64,000 nucleotides of DNA from an uncultured Roseicyclus sp. (GTDB taxonomy: Bacteria; Pseudomonadota; Alphaproteobacteria; Rhodobacterales; Rhodobacteraceae): assembly GCA_947494975.1 (NCBI GenBank), contig CANLXA010000003.1, positions 496,001 to 560,000 of the forward strand, written 5' to 3'. This document shows positions 27,167-35,658 of the stretch, in pieces. Both the position numbers and the translations under genes were made by a program. How positions within the stretch are numbered: the first letter of the stretch is position 1; every line of letters begins with the position of its first letter. The notes beneath the pieces were generated by a model. That model was not told where the DNA came from and searched no databases. It saw nothing but the letters and a program-made list of their open reading frames with translations.

Positions 27167-27666
27167 AATTCTGAGGAGTCATCTGGCCAAATGCACGAAC
27201 TGGCAAAAGAAGCGTCATGTGAACAATAATGAGGCAACGCGCGCGCCATGCATCTGTAAAGACAAGCGGATAAATGGGCACATAGCGACAGAGCGCGCAA
27301 TCGGCGAGGCTTTCGCGAAGCCCTCGACGATCAGCTAGGACGTATGACGACGGAACGAGCTGCCGGCTTGCTAAAGAAACTTTAAAGAATTTTGCTAGTC
27401 GAACCAAAGCAACCGCACATGCAACGGCCGCGTTTAGGTGCTTTGTTGGCGGAGCAGACCTGACCGGCGCTCACTTCGAACGGCTGCTTTCAGAAGGACA
27501 TGCAGCCCTTGGGAACTCGCCACCCTAGAATTCTCGTCCCCGGCGAATGCCAAAAGTCCCCGAAGAAACCAAAACCTGTCGGCTCACCGAGATGCATACG
27601 AAGTCACGCGATAGAAACATTAACCTACGCTGCACACGACACCTCACAAGCATTTGAAATTGCTCC
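27167..27666. other. Gene-free stretch at the right end of the dusA-flanked block
   Basis: About 500 bp, visibly less GC-rich than the neighbourhood, without a credible gene on either strand. It may contain decayed ends of the integrated element. I searched for an integrase remnant by translation and saw none. Confidence 0.45.
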
Positions 27667-27735
27667 CTAATCACCAACATCCATCATAGGGGTAGAAGAT
27701 AGCCTGGCTGCCTCGGTGGCTGCGTTCAAGGGCAT
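27667..27735 (-). pseudogene. dusA 5' fragment (first 19 codons)
   Basis: Reading from the ATG at 27735 gives MPLNAATEAARLSSTPMMD, then VGD and a stop. DusA begins MPINAATAAARLSSAPMMD followed by WTD, so 16 of 19 residues match and the match ends abruptly at codon 20. This is the displaced original or alternative 5' end of dusA left by integration of the intervening 8.1-kb block. Confidence 0.85.
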
Positions 27736-27855
27736 TCAGCGATCTCCTTCGGTCCGACAGCATTCGGGACGGACCCACAGTGCACACCATCCGCGCACGA
27801 TGCGTGACGCGCCACCCTACCCCGTGCAAAGGCAGGTAGTCGGCGGTGTTCGGGT
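27679..27855 (-). repeat. Right copy of the dusA 5'-end direct repeat (probable attR)
   Basis: This segment is the partner of 19552-19728. Both carry the start of dusA plus its upstream region, in the same orientation, with an identical 21-bp block exactly 76 bp upstream of each ATG. The two copies bound the deaminase/amidase/ABC importer block. Confidence 0.85.
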
Positions 27856-27910
27856 AGAGCGTCCTTCAACCAGTGGCGCGACCGAACCGAGCATTCCAAC
27901 AAATGTGGTA

Positions 27911-28207
27911 ATGTGGTGCGCTTGCGGCTATCGTTTCGGCCTGCCCAGACTCTCGATCGACATCTCGCCGGAACACCACCGGAAGCTGAAGGCCATCGCT
28001 GCTCTCAACGGGCAGAGCATCAAGGACTATGTCCTAGGTCACGCCCTTTGCAACGCCGCTGCCCTCGATGGCATGGGTGGAGACGAGGCTTTCAAGGCGT
28101 TGGCAGATTTTCTGAAGCCCAAGATCGAACAAGCGCGGCGCGGCCAGCTTTCCAGCAAGGCCGTTGAGGATATTCGGCGAGAAGAGCGCAGGCGCGCTGG
28201 GGTCTGA
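27911..28207 (+). CDS. ParD-like ribbon-helix-helix antitoxin, possibly start-altered
   Basis: The conserved region reads PRLSIDISPEHHRKLKAIAA followed by LNGQSIKDYVLGHAL, an RHH DNA-binding and dimerisation module. A C-terminal toxin-binding tail (EQARRGQLSSKAVEDIRREERR) follows, as in ParD. The family normally begins with Met directly before PRLSI; here that codon is CTG (27941), so translation must use CTG or the ATG at 27911, which adds 10 unrelated residues. The following toxin gene is broken, so the pair is probably decaying. Confidence 0.6.
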   Translation: MWCACGYRFGLPRLSIDISPEHHRKLKAIAALNGQSIKDYVLGHALCNAAALDGMGGDEAFKALADFLKPKIEQARRGQLSSKAVEDIRREERRRAGV

Positions 28208-28215
28208 CCAACTCC

Positions 28216-28518
28216 ATGCCCGGTTATCAGATTACCTTTGCTGCAGAGGAGGATCTCCGGGGCATCTGGCGGTAAACGCTCCTTTCCTGGGGCCCCGAAA
28301 AAGCTGATATGTATCTTGATCAGATCGAGGCTCGCTTCGACGCGATCGGCGATGGTCGAGTGCGCTCACGATCATTCTAGAGGTTGCCAGACGAGGTTTG
28401 CGTCCATCGTTGCCAGCATCACTACATCTTCTGGATCGTCATCGACAGTCCCGACATTATCGCCGTCCTGGACGAGAAGATGGATGTCGTTCAGAAGCTC
28501 CGGGATAGGCTTTTGTGA
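28216..28518 (+). pseudogene. ParE/RelE-type toxin pseudogene (two in-frame stops)
   Basis: The frame opens MPGYQITFAAEEDLRGIWR and then hits TAA where the family has Tyr/aromatic in 'WRYT'. Beyond it TLLSWGPEKADMYLDQIE continues, a second stop (TAG) follows RSRSF, and then HHYIFWIVIDSPDIIAVLDE and KMDVVQKLRDRL complete the family's C-terminal core. It starts 8 bp after the antitoxin stop, the usual parDE order. Two stops in an otherwise aligned frame mean that the toxin is inactive. Confidence 0.75.
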
Positions 28519-28739
28519 CCTTTCCGCGTTACAGTCGAGCTCACCCTTCATCACGTTGCCCCAGTTTGAAGGCAGTCCACACACCAGCCCGCGCAAGGGT
28601 GAAAGATTTCATGCATCGAGCTGTGCCATTGTATAGCAACGCACGCCGATGGCATGGACGGCCTCGTGCAGGATGGCTGCCGGAGCCGGCTACCGGCCGA
28701 CCTGTTGGTTCTAAGGATCATCTTGACGTCCCTCGGATG

Positions 28740-29168
28740 TCACGAAACGCGGGCGATAAACGTGCCGGACACGGCTCGGATGAGCTGGAATAGCAGGAAG
28801 CCCGCGGGCCCGAACAGGAAGGTCACCGGCAGGCATGGCGCGACCTGCCAGAACGGCATCCCGATGCTCCGACCGTGCCGGCAGATCCACGCACCGACCA
28901 CGAGGTCGAAGGCGAGGAAATGAATCCATCCCGCCATGAGCGCATCGGCGTGCGAGAAAAGCTCCCTCACCTCGGCGAAGCTGCCCAAGCCGCCGTTGGG
29001 GGCGGGAAAGGCCAAAAGGATCGCGACGTAGCCGACGGACAGCGCCGCCGGGATGACGAGACCAGCGACACGGTCTGACCAGACAGGGATAAGCGGTGAC
29101 AGCAGAAGCGCGGCCCAACCGGCCATCGCCAACATCCCCGCGAGCGAGAAGATCAAGTCATGGTTCAC
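28740..29168 (-). CDS. ABA4-like family membrane protein
   Basis: A 142-residue protein with four predicted transmembrane helices and the ABA4-like (DUF4281) pattern: LFSHADALMAGWIHFLAFDL, GAWICRHG and a LLFGPAGFLLFQLIRA-type end. Plant ABA4 acts in neoxanthin formation; bacterial members are of unknown function. It begins at GTG (29168) with AAAGGA upstream and overlaps the preceding gene by 11 bp, so it belongs to the MATE operon. Confidence 0.75.
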   Translation of the reverse strand: MNHDLIFSLAGMLAMAGWAALLLSPLIPVWSDRVAGLVIPAALSVGYVAILLAFPAPNGGLGSFAEVRELFSHADALMAGWIHFLAFDLVVGAWICRHGRSIGMPFWQVAPCLPVTFLFGPAGFLLFQLIRAVSGTFIARVS

Positions 29169-29622
29169 GGGACGTCCTTTCGGAACCAAGATGGGCGAGA
29201 TCCAGCACGACGTGGTGTGTGCCGTCGGAGGTCCGCTCCTTCGAGTGTCCCTCTGGACCGACCTCGACCCGGATCTGCTTGCGCAGGTTGGAAAAGCTAT
29301 CGAAGCGGACCACGTCAACGGCTTCGTCGAGGTCGAGCACCAGCCGGAACCACCCGGACCGGAACTGGTCGGCGGCCAGCACCGTCGCGGCGAAGGGCTG
29401 TGACAGGTAGCGCCCGGTCACCCGCCCGCCAACCTCCCAGCCTTGCGGCGGCCGGTCGCGCGACGCGGCATGAAACGCATTCCAGTCGCGGAAGCCGTGA
29501 CTCTGCGCGACCCGCTCGAGTGCCTGCGCGTGGCTGATCTTCTCGCCCTCTTCGGCGATTGTAGCACGCAGGTGCCTTGCCTCCTGCTTCGCCTGAGTTA
29601 TCGTAAGCACGTCGCGTGTCAT
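29158..29622 (-). CDS. Glyoxalase-superfamily-associated helical-domain protein
   Basis: A 154-residue cytoplasmic protein. The N-terminal AKQEARHLRATIAEEGEKIS, ending with HAQALERVAQSHGFRDWNAF, is the small helical domain that databases label glyoxalase-related. A beta-rich second half (GGRVTGRYLSQPFAATVLA ... VDVVRFDSFSNLRKQI) follows. No catalytic role is established. GGAGGT lies upstream of the ATG, which overlaps the MATE stop by 4 bp. Confidence 0.7.
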   Translation of the reverse strand: MTRDVLTITQAKQEARHLRATIAEEGEKISHAQALERVAQSHGFRDWNAFHAASRDRPPQGWEVGGRVTGRYLSQPFAATVLAADQFRSGWFRLVLDLDEAVDVVRFDSFSNLRKQIRVEVGPEGHSKERTSDGTHHVVLDLAHLGSERTSREP

Positions 29623-31007
29623 GCTGGCACCTCCTGAACCGTGGTGAAGAGACCCCAGCGCAGAGACTGCCCTCTTGCGACCTGTGCCAACACGAGGACG
29701 GTCAGGCCGACCAGCAGGAGCTCCGCGACCGGCGCTGCGAGCCAGATGCCGGGCTCCCCCATTAACCTCGCCAACGCGAAGGTCAACGGCATTGCGAAGA
29801 GGTAGGGTTTGGACAGCCCCAGGATCGCCGCACGACCCGCATCGCCGATCGCCTGGAAATGCATGGCGATCATCATCAGCGGCCCGGCGGCGAAGAATCC
29901 CGCCGAGATCACCGGCAGGATGCGCGCGACCTCTCCAATAACGACCGGGTCTGAGACGAACGCCGCGCCGATCGGTTCCGCGAAGACCGTCACGCCGATC
30001 TGCAGCGCCAGGCAATAGCCGAAGGCCGCGATGATCGCTGTCCGAAGGCTTGCGTCGCTGCGGTGGAACGCCCCTGCCCCGTAGTTGTTTCCCGTGATCG
30101 TCTGCATCGCATGGGCGAGACCAAGGAGTGGCAGGAAGGCGAAGGTGATCAATCGCGTGACGATGCCGTAGGCCGAAACGGTCGCGTCGTAGTCAGGGGC
30201 TTCCACCCATTGGAGGGCCGCGATGATCGCCCCCGACCCGAGCGCAAGCCCGAGGAAGTTGAGGCTTTGCGGCGCGCCGAGCGCGAGGATGCCACGCCAT
30301 CCCGACAGCGGCGAATGGTGCCACAGCGCCGAAGGACGCAGTCCCGTATCCCCGAAGACTCGGAAGGCGAGTATGATGCCAAGCGCCAGTGCCTGCGCCA
30401 TCGCGGTGCCATAGGCAGAGCCCGCGACGCCCATGTCCAGAAGACCGATCAGCACGTAGTTGAACGCCATGTTGCTGAGTGAAACCAGCAGGCTCATCGC
30501 CGCCATGAACATCACCAGGCCCTCATTGCGGAGGGCGTCGGAATTGACAGACAGGACGAAGACCAACGGCGCTGCGAACACGGTGACGCGGAGGTAGATC
30601 AGCCCCATCTCGGCCAACTCCGCCGACCCGCCGGCGGCCAGCAGCGCAACAGGCCGTCCGTACGCCAGAAAAAGCGCGATCAGGATCAGGCCGACAAAGA
30701 CGGCGAGCCCGTGCGCCGCGGAATAGGTGGCGTGCGCCTCGTTCACCCGCCAAGCGCCGAGTTGGCGGGCGAGGATGCTCGACATGCCTGAGGACACCAG
30801 CGTCGCCAGCGCCACGATCAGCATGTAGAGCGGGAACATCAGCGTGACGGCGGCCAACGCCTGTGGCCCTGCGAAATGCCCTAGGAAGAGCGCATCGACC
30901 ACAGCAAGAAGCCCGTTCATGCCCATGACGAAGATGATGGGAAGCGCCGTACGCGCGTAGATCGGGCCAAGCGGCCCGGTGAGAAAAGAGTTGGTATGGG
31001 ACGACAT
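29619..31007 (-). CDS. MATE-family efflux transporter
   Basis: A 462-residue inner-membrane antiporter with twelve predicted helices in two homologous halves. The N-terminal half contains FVMGMNGLLAVVDALFLGHFAGPQALAAVT and the second half NNYGAGAFHRSDASLRTAI, both characteristic of MATE proteins that expel cationic drugs or metabolites against H+ or Na+. Start set at MSSHTNS, about 11 codons inside the longest frame. It is the first of a three-gene unit downstream of the LysR gene, which probably regulates it. Confidence 0.88.
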   Translation of the reverse strand: MSSHTNSFLTGPLGPIYARTALPIIFVMGMNGLLAVVDALFLGHFAGPQALAAVTLMFPLYMLIVALATLVSSGMSSILARQLGAWRVNEAHATYSAAHGLAVFVGLILIALFLAYGRPVALLAAGGSAELAEMGLIYLRVTVFAAPLVFVLSVNSDALRNEGLVMFMAAMSLLVSLSNMAFNYVLIGLLDMGVAGSAYGTAMAQALALGIILAFRVFGDTGLRPSALWHHSPLSGWRGILALGAPQSLNFLGLALGSGAIIAALQWVEAPDYDATVSAYGIVTRLITFAFLPLLGLAHAMQTITGNNYGAGAFHRSDASLRTAIIAAFGYCLALQIGVTVFAEPIGAAFVSDPVVIGEVARILPVISAGFFAAGPLMMIAMHFQAIGDAGRAAILGLSKPYLFAMPLTFALARLMGEPGIWLAAPVAELLLVGLTVLVLAQVARGQSLRWGLFTTVQEVPA

Positions 31008-31190
31008 GACCCCGTTTTCCTTCCGGCTCAGGTCGCGCAAGGATTGGACGGGGCCCGCATTACCATCCGCGCGACGTAAACCGAGGATGACGAAGATCGT
31101 GTCTACTACAGAACTTCACCGTGACAGGATGTCGGCGGGCGGCAGGCGTCTGTTGCCTGAGCGCCCAATAGATGGACCGTCGCACTCTTG

Positions 31191-32105
31191 TCAAGCGGAC
31201 CGGTTTCCACGCCCTACGCGCTCGGCCAGGCCACGCGCCAACACGTCGAAGACCACCCTGATGCGGCGGCTGGTCTGCAACTCCCGATGGGTGACCAGCC
31301 AGATTGGAAACTCAAGCGAAGGGAAATCCGGCAAGACCTTCTCTATGCCAGGTTCAGCCTCGCCCAACGTTTCAGGCTGCATCGAGACGCCATAGCCCGC
31401 CCTTACCAGCTCCCATGCCACGACACCGCTCTCGCTCGACATTACGAAACTCTCTGCGCGAACCGGCACGCCCATGTTGTGCAGCGGGGTCATGAGGCGT
31501 TCAGGGTCGGCGTTGCCGACGAAATCGAGGGTGGCCACATCGCGCGGTGTACGCGGGCGGCCTGCGTGGTCGAGATATTTAGTCGTGGCATAGAGATTGG
31601 CGCGAAAGTCGCCCAAGTGCCGGGCAATGACGTCCGGCTGGTCCGGGCGGACATGGCGTATCGCGATGTCTGCCTCGCGCTGCGTCAGATTCTGCATCTC
31701 ACTCGACGCAAGAATGCGGACGCGGATGCCCGGCGCCGTCTGTCTCAATGGCTTGAGCACGCCCGGCAGGATCGCCGCCGACAAGAGGTCCGTACCCGTG
31801 ACCGTGACCTCTCCGGTGACATCCTGAGATTTGCCGTCGGCCACCATCGAGATGAGCGTCGCAGCCTCGCCCATCGTGCGCATGTGATCAATCAGGTCGC
31901 GCCCTGCTTCCGTCAAGGTAAGACCACGGACGCTACGTTCTACCAGCGTGACGCCAAGTGCCTCCTCCAACGCACCGATCTGCCGTCCTATCGTCGGCTG
32001 CGTTGTCTTCAGCACGCGCGCCGCGCCGCTGAACGAGCCTTCCTCCGCTGTCGCGAGGAAGGCACGCACCTGGTTCCAATCGAAGGAGACGGCCTGCCAG
32101 TTCAT
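31191..32105 (-). CDS. LysR-family transcriptional regulator
   Basis: A 304-residue LysR regulator: winged helix-turn-helix at about residues 9-68 (VRAFLATAEEGSFSGAARVL ... QPTIGRQIGALEEALG) and a LysR substrate-binding domain at about 95-295. It lies upstream of and on the same strand as the MATE gene and divergent to a methyltransferase gene. Control of either neighbour is plausible. The inducer is unknown. Confidence 0.9.
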   Translation of the reverse strand: MNWQAVSFDWNQVRAFLATAEEGSFSGAARVLKTTQPTIGRQIGALEEALGVTLVERSVRGLTLTEAGRDLIDHMRTMGEAATLISMVADGKSQDVTGEVTVTGTDLLSAAILPGVLKPLRQTAPGIRVRILASSEMQNLTQREADIAIRHVRPDQPDVIARHLGDFRANLYATTKYLDHAGRPRTPRDVATLDFVGNADPERLMTPLHNMGVPVRAESFVMSSESGVVAWELVRAGYGVSMQPETLGEAEPGIEKVLPDFPSLEFPIWLVTHRELQTSRRIRVVFDVLARGLAERVGRGNRSA

Positions 32106-32294
32106 TCATGAGCGTATAGCAGCTGGACGAACTTAAGCAATCGACCTTTCATGAGCGCATGGATGATACCGGCTGCGAAACGAGATCGGCCCGGTCTCGG
32201 CAACCGCAAGCGACACAATGTACTCCGCAGGTTCTTACGACTGGCGCATCCGCGCTGCTTCAAACCTGAAGTGCAACACGCAAAGGAACCCGGC

Positions 32295-32915
32295 ATGACT
32301 GCCCAAGCCTTCTGGGACCGGCATGCGCCCAAGTACGCAAAAAAGCCAATCGCCGATGTCACCGCCTACGAAGAAAAGCTGCGCTGCGTCACTGCGCTTC
32401 TTCGATCGACCGATCGCGTTCTTGAAATCGGCTGCGGGACAGGCGGCACAGCGAGGAAGATCGCGCCTTTCGTCGCTCATGTGACCGCCACCGACCTCTC
32501 TGCCGAGATGATCCGGATCGCCCGGTCACGATCAGGCGGAGATGCCACGGGTACACCAGAATTTCTTCAGGCGGAGGCGGCGCAACACAGTCCTAGCCAA
32601 CCGTTCGACGTCATCTGCGCGTTCAGCCTGCTTCACCTGGTGGATGACATACCCACCGTGCTGGATGCAGCATTCCACCAAATGAAACCTGGCGGTCACT
32701 TCATATCAAAGACGGTTTGTATGAAGGACGCACCGCGCTGGATGCGCGCCATCGTTCGTGTGCTCATGGCCGTGCGGATCGCGCCTAATGTGATCATCTT
32801 GAGTCGCGCTGAACTGACCCGACACCTGATCCGGGCCGGGTTCGAAATCGAGCAGACGCGGTACTTCGGAAAGAACCGACTGAGCCCGTTTATCGTCGCG
32901 CGCAAGCACGCCTGA
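32295..32915 (+). CDS. Class I SAM-dependent methyltransferase
   Basis: A 206-residue protein with SAM motif I VLEIGCGTGGTARKIAP, motif II region VTATDLSAEMI, motif IV FDVICAFSLLHLVDD and motif VI MKPGGHFISKTV. The substrate is unknown. The ATG at 32295 is preferred for AAAGGA upstream; the frame runs further up without methyltransferase features. It is followed by small membrane proteins and a second methyltransferase, suggesting one accessory transcription unit. Confidence 0.85.
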   Translation: MTAQAFWDRHAPKYAKKPIADVTAYEEKLRCVTALLRSTDRVLEIGCGTGGTARKIAPFVAHVTATDLSAEMIRIARSRSGGDATGTPEFLQAEAAQHSPSQPFDVICAFSLLHLVDDIPTVLDAAFHQMKPGGHFISKTVCMKDAPRWMRAIVRVLMAVRIAPNVIILSRAELTRHLIRAGFEIEQTRYFGKNRLSPFIVARKHA

Positions 32916-32949
32916 GGCAGACCAAGACGTTTTCACGAGAGACCGAAAC

Positions 32950-33606
32950 ATGCATGTCATTAGCCGTCGCGAATGGGCGTTCCTTGCCCTCGTGTTCCTA
33001 TACTCTTTCATTCCGGCAGTCATCGGGCTGGTCCGGCTTCCGGAGCTTCTCGGCGCTCCGGCGATCATGCCGCCGAACCCGCGTGCGGTGATCGATCCCC
33101 TCCCGATCACTTTGCATATCCTCGGCAGTTCAGTTTTCTGCCTGCTGGGGGCCGTGCAGTTCCTGCCAAGCTTGAGGCGCTACCACCCCGCCCCGCACCG
33201 GACGCTTGGGCGGGTCGTCGCGGCTGCGGGATGCGTGAGCGCGCTCACCGGGCTCTGGATGACCGTGGCTTATGCATTTCCCGACGCCCTGCAGGGACCA
33301 CTGCTTTACGGGACGAGGGTCACGCTTAGCCTCGCGATGGTCGGCCTCATCGCATGGGCCGTCGTCGCGATCCGGTCGCGAAAAATCGCCGCGCACCGCG
33401 CCGCGATGCTGCGCGCCTATGCCATCGGCCAAGGGGCCTCAACGCAGACAGCGCTCTTTCTGGTCAAGATGGGCCTCTTTGACACTGATCCGCTCGGGTT
33501 TTCCCGTGACGTCCTGATGGTCGGGGCGTGGGTCATCAACCTTGCGATTGCGGAACTCCTGATGCGCCGCGCCTTTACGCCGCGCACATCCGGTGCCGTG
33601 ATCTGA
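32950..33606 (+). CDS. DUF2306 membrane protein
   Basis: A 218-residue protein with about six predicted membrane segments. The ITLHILGSSVFCLLGAVQFLPSLR and HRTLGRVVAAAG segments, followed by KIAAHRAAMLRAYAIGQGA, are typical of the DUF2306 family (cytochrome-b561-like fold suspected, function unknown). It lies 34 bp after the methyltransferase gene. Confidence 0.78.
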   Translation: MHVISRREWAFLALVFLYSFIPAVIGLVRLPELLGAPAIMPPNPRAVIDPLPITLHILGSSVFCLLGAVQFLPSLRRYHPAPHRTLGRVVAAAGCVSALTGLWMTVAYAFPDALQGPLLYGTRVTLSLAMVGLIAWAVVAIRSRKIAAHRAAMLRAYAIGQGASTQTALFLVKMGLFDTDPLGFSRDVLMVGAWVINLAIAELLMRRAFTPRTSGAVI

Positions 33607-33668
33607 ACCCGACCGTGCTCCCGGCCTGATAGCGGCAAACTCCAGAAACAAAGAAAGAAGACACCGAA

Positions 33669-34088
33669 ATGAGACGGCTCGATCCCCATATTCTTCTGTC
33701 GGCCCTGTGGCTGTTCATACTGCTCAACATCATCTTTCGCGACATTCACCAGTTTGTCCTCGCGTCCCATATCGAGATGCTGCTGACAGGCCATTACAAC
33801 GGCATCGAGATCACCGAAGGGCTAATGCTTCTCGGCGGTTTCCTCGTCCAAGTGCCGATTGCGATGGTGCTCTTTTCGCTCCTGCTCACCCGCAGTATCG
33901 GTCGTCCAGTCACCTTCCTTGCAGCGATCGTCACGACGGGCACGCTCCTTTCCTCGGTCCCCACTGACATGGATGACACATTCCACCTCGTCATCGAGCT
34001 GGCAGCCATTGTTGCGATCCTGTGGACCGCGTGGACGTGGCCCGAGCAGGAACAGGCCGCGCCGCAGGCCGACGCAAGTTCCTCGTAA
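33669..34088 (+). CDS. Small four-helix membrane protein (DUF6326-like)
   Basis: A 139-residue protein with four predicted transmembrane helices and the segments LWLFILLNIIFRDIHQF and GGFLVQVPIAMVLFSLLL. It resembles the DUF6326 family; no function is known. It sits between DUF2306 and a second methyltransferase and probably shares their promoter. Confidence 0.65.
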   Translation: MRRLDPHILLSALWLFILLNIIFRDIHQFVLASHIEMLLTGHYNGIEITEGLMLLGGFLVQVPIAMVLFSLLLTRSIGRPVTFLAAIVTTGTLLSSVPTDMDDTFHLVIELAAIVAILWTAWTWPEQEQAAPQADASSS

Positions 34089-34137
34089 AAAAATGTGCGC
34101 ACCGCGGACATTCCGAATGAGTACCAGGAACAACAAG

Positions 34138-34794
34138 ATGTTGGCAAAAACTCCTACAGGCGATGCGGTTGATCTTTATGACAAACTCGCACCTCGCTAT
34201 GACAAACTTCATCATCGCTGGCTGCGTCATGCTGGCGGCGAGGCGCAGGCCGCCCTCGAAGGCCTGGTGCGTGCACTTGCGACGCCGAATTCGAAGTTTT
34301 TGGATGCTGGCTGCGGCACCGGCAATCTGGCACGTGCCTTGATTGCCGAGGGTTTACCCCCGGATTTGATGACGCTTCTCGACCCGTCCGCGGCCATGCT
34401 TGCGCGCTGCGCAGACATTCCTGTGCCAAAGATACAAGGACGGTTGGAGTCCTTGCCATTTGAGGATGGCACCTTCGATCTTGTGACCTGTGCTTGGGCT
34501 TTGGAAATTGTCCCCGATCCCCATCTGGCTTTGACTGAGCTTTGCCGGGTTGTTCGAGCCGGCGGCGCGCTGTGCCTCGTGTTTTGCGCGGATGAGCCCG
34601 CCCGCGGTCTCGCCGACAGACTAATGCGCCGGGCGCTTTTGCTTCGCAGGACCGGCCGGTTTATGTCCCGCTCCCGATTGATGCAGGCAATCGAGCGTTT
34701 CGAAAATTTTGAAGTGCGGGCAATTCCGAGCCATGGTCCGGCCTCGACCTTACTTGCGAGGCGGTCTGGCGCAGCAACCCAGATGTCGTTGTAG
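34138..34794 (+). CDS. Class I SAM-dependent methyltransferase
   Basis: A 218-residue protein with DLYDKLAPRYDKLHH at the start, SAM motif I FLDAGCGTGNLARAL, motif II LLDPSAAML, and FDLVTCAWALEIVPDP ... VVRAGGALCLVF. The UbiE/Methyltransf_11 pattern is clear but the substrate is unknown. The start at 34138 follows AGGA at reasonable spacing; an ATG at 34117 is also possible. Confidence 0.82.
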   Translation: MLAKTPTGDAVDLYDKLAPRYDKLHHRWLRHAGGEAQAALEGLVRALATPNSKFLDAGCGTGNLARALIAEGLPPDLMTLLDPSAAMLARCADIPVPKIQGRLESLPFEDGTFDLVTCAWALEIVPDPHLALTELCRVVRAGGALCLVFCADEPARGLADRLMRRALLLRRTGRFMSRSRLMQAIERFENFEVRAIPSHGPASTLLARRSGAATQMSL

Positions 34795-34812
34795 CGGGGC
34801 TTTGAGTTGAAA

Positions 34813-34970
34813 ATGACCAACAGAAAAGCCGTCGATACGCTTCACGCCAAGTGCCTCGAACTTGGCGGAACAGATGAGGCCCCCCCGGCCCACGCGGAGA
34901 TCATGGTTTCTACGGTGGGAGTTTCCTAGATCCGGATGGTGACAAATTGAATGCGTATGTCCCAGCGTGA
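34813..34970 (+). pseudogene. VOC-family (glyoxalase/bleomycin-resistance-like) C-terminal fragment, frameshifted
   Basis: Frame one reads NRKAVDTLHAKCLELGGTDE; after a one-base shift near a C7 run the next frame reads GPRGDHGFYGGSFLDPDGDK then LNAYVPA and stop. Together these form the last third of a small VOC protein. The N-terminal part is missing. The C7 tract (about 34881-34887) is the probable slip site. It is a remnant, not a functional gene. Confidence 0.7.
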
Positions 34971-35046
34971 CAGCAGGCAAAGAGTTGGCTGTTGAAATAT
35001 CGCGTCCAGCGGAAATAGAGCGCCGAGCACATCGAAAGACGCCGCA

Positions 35047-35172
35047 ATGAGATCTGAAATTGAATTCGTACGATTGTCTGAAATAGATCCAGCCGAAATC
35101 TTGGCGCACATGTCCGATTTTGTATCTTCAAACTGTTGGCGGCGACGGCTGCTACGCTGGAATACGCCCTGA
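35047..35172 (+). pseudogene. Possible N-terminal fragment of a GNAT acetyltransferase
   Basis: The frame from 35047 gives MRSEIEFVRLSEIDPAEILA then HMSD, similar in style to the first strand and helix of GNAT acetyltransferases. After this the frame becomes unrelated and stops at 41 residues. The match is short and from memory only, so the call is tentative. Confidence 0.3.
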
Positions 35173-35658
35173 TATCCCCGAATTTGCCCTTCTACGACGG
35201 CTCATTGCACACATGAGCCGCACGAAAATGCCCGCCATCACCAGGCTTCCTTCCGGTGCCTGGCCTTCGTCCAGATCAGACGAAAAGGTGGCTCCCGCGA
35301 GCGAAACGGCCTGAAGCCGCGACGACGCCCATCGCTGGGCCCTGCCCTCGCGGAGACCCGGGTGGATCAGCGGCCGCCGCCTACAAGCACGTCCGTCTCC
35401 CGCCTCCAGACCTTTTGCAACCTCATCGACGTGCCTATAGCCGATATGTGCGAGGTAGGGAAACCGCCCCGACGCAGCAAGGCCGCTTAAGGGAGCAGGT
35501 CAGATCACCAAAGTGGGGCTGATCACAGACACGCTGGATATCTTCGCCGAGGCGCTTTCACGCAAGGGGCACCACACCAACTTTGTTTCGGGATACCAGC
35601 CACTAGATTCCAGATCAAACCGACCCTGATCATGGGGGAGGGTTGGTTGGTTGGTGCC
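35173..35658. other. Debris region left of the methyltransferase
   Basis: No intact gene is visible. At 35503-35521 lies a sequence that recurs inverted at 36408-36426 (16 of 19 bases), consistent with an IS terminal repeat. Other short frames here show no protein-like conservation I can name. Confidence 0.45.
35503..35521 (+). repeat. Left inverted-repeat arm flanking the methyltransferase
   Basis: The arm GATCACCAAAGTGGGGCTG pairs with 36408-36426 at 16 of 19 positions in inverted orientation. Neighbouring bases (AAGGGAGCAGGTCA) resemble outer ends of IS3-family elements. Confidence 0.5.

Noticed and set aside
27716-27910. N-terminal extension of the ParD-like frame
   Set aside because: These codons are the dusA-upstream repeat read on the opposite strand, not antitoxin sequence.
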